Shown here: in pieces, positions 60,888 to 64,000 of the stretch
Position numbering within the stretch: the first letter of the stretch is position 1
Layout of the letters: the number at the start of each line of letters is the position of its first letter
Assembly (NCBI RefSeq): GCF_003315345.1
Contig: NZ_QNRO01000007.1
Coordinates: forward strand, 88,001-152,000
Source: Marinobacter pelagius
GTDB taxonomy: Bacteria > Pseudomonadota > Gammaproteobacteria > Pseudomonadales > Oleiphilaceae
Reading direction: 5' to 3'
DNA length: 64,000 bases
Translations under genes and position numbers: made by a program
The notes under the pieces: generated by a model
The model's database searches: none
Told to the model about the DNA's origin: nothing
Seen by the model: the letters and a program-made list of their open reading frames with translations, nothing else

Positions 60888-61865
60888 ATGTTTATCAAGC
60901 GAACTCTGTCTTTTGTGGCGGCGGCAGCCGTCTCCATGTCAGCCCTGGCGTGGGAACCTTCCGGAAAAGTCGAATGCCTGGCACCGGCCGATCCCGGCGG
61001 CGGTTGGGATTTTACCTGCCGTAGCGTGGGTAACGTGCTGCAGGAGCTGGGCATGGTGGATGGCTCCGTGCAGACCGTGAATATGGCGGGCGCCGGTGGT
61101 GGCGTGGCCTTCGCCCACACCGTGAGCAAACGCTCCGAGGATAATAATCTGCTGGTCGCCGCGTCTACCGCGACCACCACACGTCTGGCCCAGAAGCAGT
61201 TCCCCGGCATGAATGCCGATATGGTGACCTGGGTGGGCGCCCTGGGTGCTGATTACGGCATCATCGCCGTGGGCAAGGACTCCGAGTACAAGGATCTGAA
61301 CGACCTGATGGATGCCGTCAGCGAGGATCCCCGGTCCGTCAAGTTTGCCGGTGGCAGTGCCCGGGGTGGCTGGGATCACCTGAAAGTGCTGATTACCGCC
61401 AAAGCCGCAGGCGCTGACGATTTGCCCCGCATTCCCTACCTGTCCTACAACAACGGTGGTGAGGCCATGACCCAGGTGGTCGGCGGCCAGGTCGACGCCT
61501 TCACCGGCGACATCTCCGAGGCCACGGGCTTCATGGAATCCGGCGATCTGCGGGTTCTTGCAGTGCTGGCCGAGGAACGCCTGCCCGGCAAGTTCGGTGA
61601 TATTCCGACCGCCCGGGAGCAGGGGATCGATTCCGTGGGTCCGAACTGGCGTGGCTTCTACATGCCCAAGGGTGCTGATGAGGCGGCCAAGGAGTACTGG
61701 ATCAATGCCATCGACAAGCTGTACGCCAGCGAGGAATGGAAAAAAGTGATGAAGAGCAATGGCCTGATTCCGTTCCATCCGCCCGCGGACAAGTTTGATG
61801 AATTTGTCAGCAAGCAGGTCCAGGACATCGAACAGCTGTCCCGTGAAATCGGACTGCTGAAATGA
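60888..61865 (+). CDS. tctC: Tripartite tricarboxylate transporter, periplasmic binding protein TctC
   Basis: 325 residues from ATG 60888 (GATGAGGT upstream; GTG 60879 is an alternative). Signal peptide (about 1-19, ending SMSALA). The mature protein starts with KVECLAPADPGGGWDFTCRS, the ligand-loop signature of the Bug/TctC family, and has typical VKFAGGSARGGWDHLKVLI. It binds citrate or a related carboxylate and hands it to TctAB. First gene of tctCBA; stop overlaps the TctB start by 4 bases. Confidence 0.93.
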   Translation: MFIKRTLSFVAAAAVSMSALAWEPSGKVECLAPADPGGGWDFTCRSVGNVLQELGMVDGSVQTVNMAGAGGGVAFAHTVSKRSEDNNLLVAASTATTTRLAQKQFPGMNADMVTWVGALGADYGIIAVGKDSEYKDLNDLMDAVSEDPRSVKFAGGSARGGWDHLKVLITAKAAGADDLPRIPYLSYNNGGEAMTQVVGGQVDAFTGDISEATGFMESGDLRVLAVLAEERLPGKFGDIPTAREQGIDSVGPNWRGFYMPKGADEAAKEYWINAIDKLYASEEWKKVMKSNGLIPFHPPADKFDEFVSKQVQDIEQLSREIGLLK

Positions 61866-62308
61866 CCAGCTTTGGTGATCGCATTCTCGGCCTGGGCCTT
61901 CTGGTCCTCGCCGTTGCCTATGGCTGGGCCGCCCAACAGTGGCCCGAGCCATTCGGCGGCGCCGAGGGCGTGGGCCCGGAAACCTTCCCCACCATCCTGT
62001 CGGTCGTATTGGTGGCGGGAAGCCTGTACCTGATGATCAAGCCGGACCCCGATGCCCAGTGGCCGGTGGGCAAATCCGCCCTGGAGCTGGTGATTGCCCT
62101 GGTGGTGCTGGTGGTTTACACCCTGCTGCTGGAGCCCCTCGGCTTTGTGATTTCCACCACTCTGGCGGTGGGGACCCTTAGCTGGCGAATGGGCGGTTCT
62201 CTACTGCGGGCCTTTCTGACCGGCCTGATCAGTGCTGTGGTGGTGTTCGTGCTGTTCAACTACGGTCTGTCCCTGAGCCTGCCCGGCGGTCTGCTGGAGG
62301 TGCACTGA
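61862..62308 (+). CDS. tctB: Tripartite tricarboxylate transporter small membrane subunit TctB
   Basis: 148 residues, four predicted membrane helices (about 9-25, 38-55, 75-98, 110-140). Size and position between tctC and tctA, and the pattern GAEGVGPETFPTILSVVLVA near the second helix, are typical of TctB. It forms the inner-membrane complex with TctA. It overlaps neighbouring genes at both ends by 1-4 bases. Confidence 0.9.
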   Translation: MTSFGDRILGLGLLVLAVAYGWAAQQWPEPFGGAEGVGPETFPTILSVVLVAGSLYLMIKPDPDAQWPVGKSALELVIALVVLVVYTLLLEPLGFVISTTLAVGTLSWRMGGSLLRAFLTGLISAVVVFVLFNYGLSLSLPGGLLEVH

Positions 62309-63834
62309 TGGAGACGCTTGGCTTTCTGATGGACGGGTTTGCGGTTGCGCTGACCCCCTACAACCTGATGTTTGCGCTGTTTGGCGCCTTCGTGGGTACC
62401 CTCATTGGCTGCCTGCCGGGCCTTGGCCCGGCCAACGGTGTGGCTATCCTGATCCCCCTGGCCTTTACCCTGGGCCTGCCCCCTGAAACGGCGATGATCC
62501 TGCTGACGGCGGTCTATGCCGGCGCCATGTACGGTGGACGGATCTCGTCCATCCTGCTGAATATTCCGGGTGATGAACCGGCCATGATGACCTGCCTGGA
62601 CGGCTATCCCATGGCCCAGAAGGGCCGGGCGGCGGACGCCCTGGCGATTTCGGCCATAGCGTCTTTCACCGGAGGTCTGATCGGCACCATTGGCCTGATC
62701 ATGCTGGCGCCGATTCTGGCGAGGTTTGCCCTCACGTTCGGTCCGGCGGAGTACTTTGCCCTGTTCATGCTGGCGTTCGCCACCCTCGGTGGTATTACCG
62801 GCAAGAACCCCATGAAAACGGTGATTGCGGCGACTCTGGGTATCATGGTGTCCACCGTCGGCATTGATATCTCCACCGGCACCCAGCGCTACACCTTTGG
62901 CATTCTGGAGCTGTACGAGGGTATCGACTTCATCCTTGCTATTGTCGGCCTGTTTGCGATTTCCGAGCTGCTGTTCTTTGTGGAAGCGCGTATTGGTGGC
63001 GGGCGCAAGAAGATGAGCGTCGGCAAGATCACCCTGAGCTTCAAGGAACTGATCAGTACCATCCCGACCCAGTTCCGCGGAGGAATTCTGGGCTTTATCG
63101 CCGGTGTTCTGCCGGGCGCCGGAGCATCTCTGGGCAGCTTTATCAGCTACACGCTGGAGAAGCAGGCGCTGGGCAAGAAGGGAACCTTCGGTGACGGCGA
63201 TATCCGGGGTGTGGCCGCTCCGGAGGCTGGCAATAACGGGGCCTCGTCCGGCGCTCTGGTGCCCATGCTGACCCTGGGTGTGCCGGGCAGTGGAACCACC
63301 GCGGTGCTGCTGGCGATGCTGATCTCCCTGAATATCACGCCGGGCCCGTTGATGTTCACCCAGAACGCCGACATTGTCTGGGGCGTCATTGCCGCCCTGC
63401 TGATCGGCAACGTGCTGCTGCTGGTGCTCAACATTCCGCTCGTGGGTTTCTTTGTGAAGCTGCTGTCGGTGCCTCCCATGTATCTGTTGCCCATCGTGAC
63501 CATGGTGGCGTTCGTGGGGGTTTACTCGATCAGCCACAGCACGTTTGATCTGTACTTCATGGTGGCCTTCGGTGTTGCCGGCTACTTCCTGCGCAAGTTG
63601 GAAATTCCGCTGGTACCGATCATCCTCGGATTGCTGCTGGGACCGGAGATGGAGAAGAACCTGGGGCATGCCCTGGTACTGTCGGACGGGAACTGGAGCA
63701 TATTGTGGTCCAGCCCGCTGGCCATCGGGCTTTGGCTGGTAGCCGGCCTGGGACTGTTGCTGCCGGTGGTGGTTGGTCCGATTCTCCGTCGCCGCATGCA
63801 CGCGGCCATGAAGGAAAGCCCGGTCAGTGACTGA
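62308..63834 (+). CDS. tctA: Tripartite tricarboxylate transporter large membrane subunit TctA
   Basis: 508 residues with about 11-12 membrane helices. TctA signatures: GCLPGLGPANGVAILIPLAF near 31-50, YGGRISSILLNIPGDEPAMM near 75-95, and the second repeat GVLPGAGASLGSFISYTLEK near 268-287 with APEAGNNGASSGALVPMLTL following. It drives uptake with a cation gradient. The ATG shares the last base of the tctB stop (TGATG). Confidence 0.95.
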   Translation: METLGFLMDGFAVALTPYNLMFALFGAFVGTLIGCLPGLGPANGVAILIPLAFTLGLPPETAMILLTAVYAGAMYGGRISSILLNIPGDEPAMMTCLDGYPMAQKGRAADALAISAIASFTGGLIGTIGLIMLAPILARFALTFGPAEYFALFMLAFATLGGITGKNPMKTVIAATLGIMVSTVGIDISTGTQRYTFGILELYEGIDFILAIVGLFAISELLFFVEARIGGGRKKMSVGKITLSFKELISTIPTQFRGGILGFIAGVLPGAGASLGSFISYTLEKQALGKKGTFGDGDIRGVAAPEAGNNGASSGALVPMLTLGVPGSGTTAVLLAMLISLNITPGPLMFTQNADIVWGVIAALLIGNVLLLVLNIPLVGFFVKLLSVPPMYLLPIVTMVAFVGVYSISHSTFDLYFMVAFGVAGYFLRKLEIPLVPIILGLLLGPEMEKNLGHALVLSDGNWSILWSSPLAIGLWLVAGLGLLLPVVVGPILRRRMHAAMKESPVSD

Positions 63835-63878
63835 CGTTGTTTGAATTGCTCCCACCTGACGATCTGTTGTCAGTCTTT

Positions 63879-63905
63879 GCACCGGGCCAGGCCCGGTGCT
63901 TTTTT
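63879..63905 (+). terminator. Terminator of tctCBA
   Basis: GCACCGGGC-cag-GCCCGGTGC followed by TTTTTT, 45 bases after the tctA stop. The rest of the window, 63,906-64,000, shows no gene. Confidence 0.9.
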
Positions 63906-64000
63906 AGGGTATACGGATTTAATGGTTGATGGGGCACCTTCACCCCATCAATCTGATACCACCCTCAGATGGTTGATAGATCGACTCCGTAGTTGAGTTC

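Noticed and set aside
62260..63882. A 540-codon minus-strand frame opposite tctA
   Set aside because: It is the antisense shadow of a well-conserved transporter gene, with Gln/His/Arg-rich artificial composition.

Overview
The window looks like chromosome of a marine gammaproteobacterium, most likely Marinobacter or a close relative. This is inferred from gene content and a host codon style rich in G+C; no search was run. No rRNA or tRNA gene was recognised.

Layout. 1-30,212 is ordinary host chromosome: the end of a DUF2339 membrane protein, an MscS channel, a lipoprotein, a crotonase, a LemA/GIDE protein divergent from an M48 protease, a DUF1326/DUF2182 pair, EF-P-like YeiP, a DCC thioredoxin-like protein, an RsuA-type pseudouridine synthase, MtgA, an LVIVD/PA-domain exported protein, a flavin monooxygenase divergent from its probable sigma-54 activator, a spermidine-synthase-like protein, and an amino-acid catabolic block (Lrp-type regulator, unusually short NAD-glutamate dehydrogenase, PutA). 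A lytic transglycosylase follows.

About 30,213-50,094 is a roughly 19.9-kb mobile island. It splits a dicarboxylate/amino acid:cation symporter gene: the 5' part lies at 50,095-50,352 and the 3' part at 29,115-30,212, both on the minus strand. The right end carries a five-gene minus-strand operon: three large recombinase-type proteins, of which the first is a clear tyrosine recombinase, plus two small proteins. The architecture recalls Tn554, recombinase-in-trio and gamma-mobile-trio elements. The cargo is mosaic. 32-37 kb is AT-rich and holds a candidate two-gene defence module (a small acidic protein plus a sacsin/Hsp90-like ATPase with a C-terminal DUF3883 domain), a membrane/coiled-coil protein followed by an integron attC-like site, and an HNH-like zinc protein. 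37-41 kb has host-like base composition and holds several small antitoxin-like genes with shuffled ends and decayed repeats, and a DEDDh exonuclease. 41.3-43.5 kb holds a repeat array next to a KfrA-like plasmid protein, another antitoxin-like gene and an orphan MNT nucleotidyltransferase. A complete IS3-family (IS407-like) element sits near the left end, and a related IS end is stranded at 43.8 kb.

50,353-64,000 returns to host chromosome: a TIGR02647 protein, a DedA/TVP38 membrane protein overlapping a large six-hairpin-glycosidase-like protein, an EamA transporter, a YegS-like lipid kinase, a periplasmic solute-binding protein, a DUF2244 protein, an M48 lipoprotein protease, and a CitA/DcuS-type two-component system divergent from a tctCBA tricarboxylate transporter that it probably controls.
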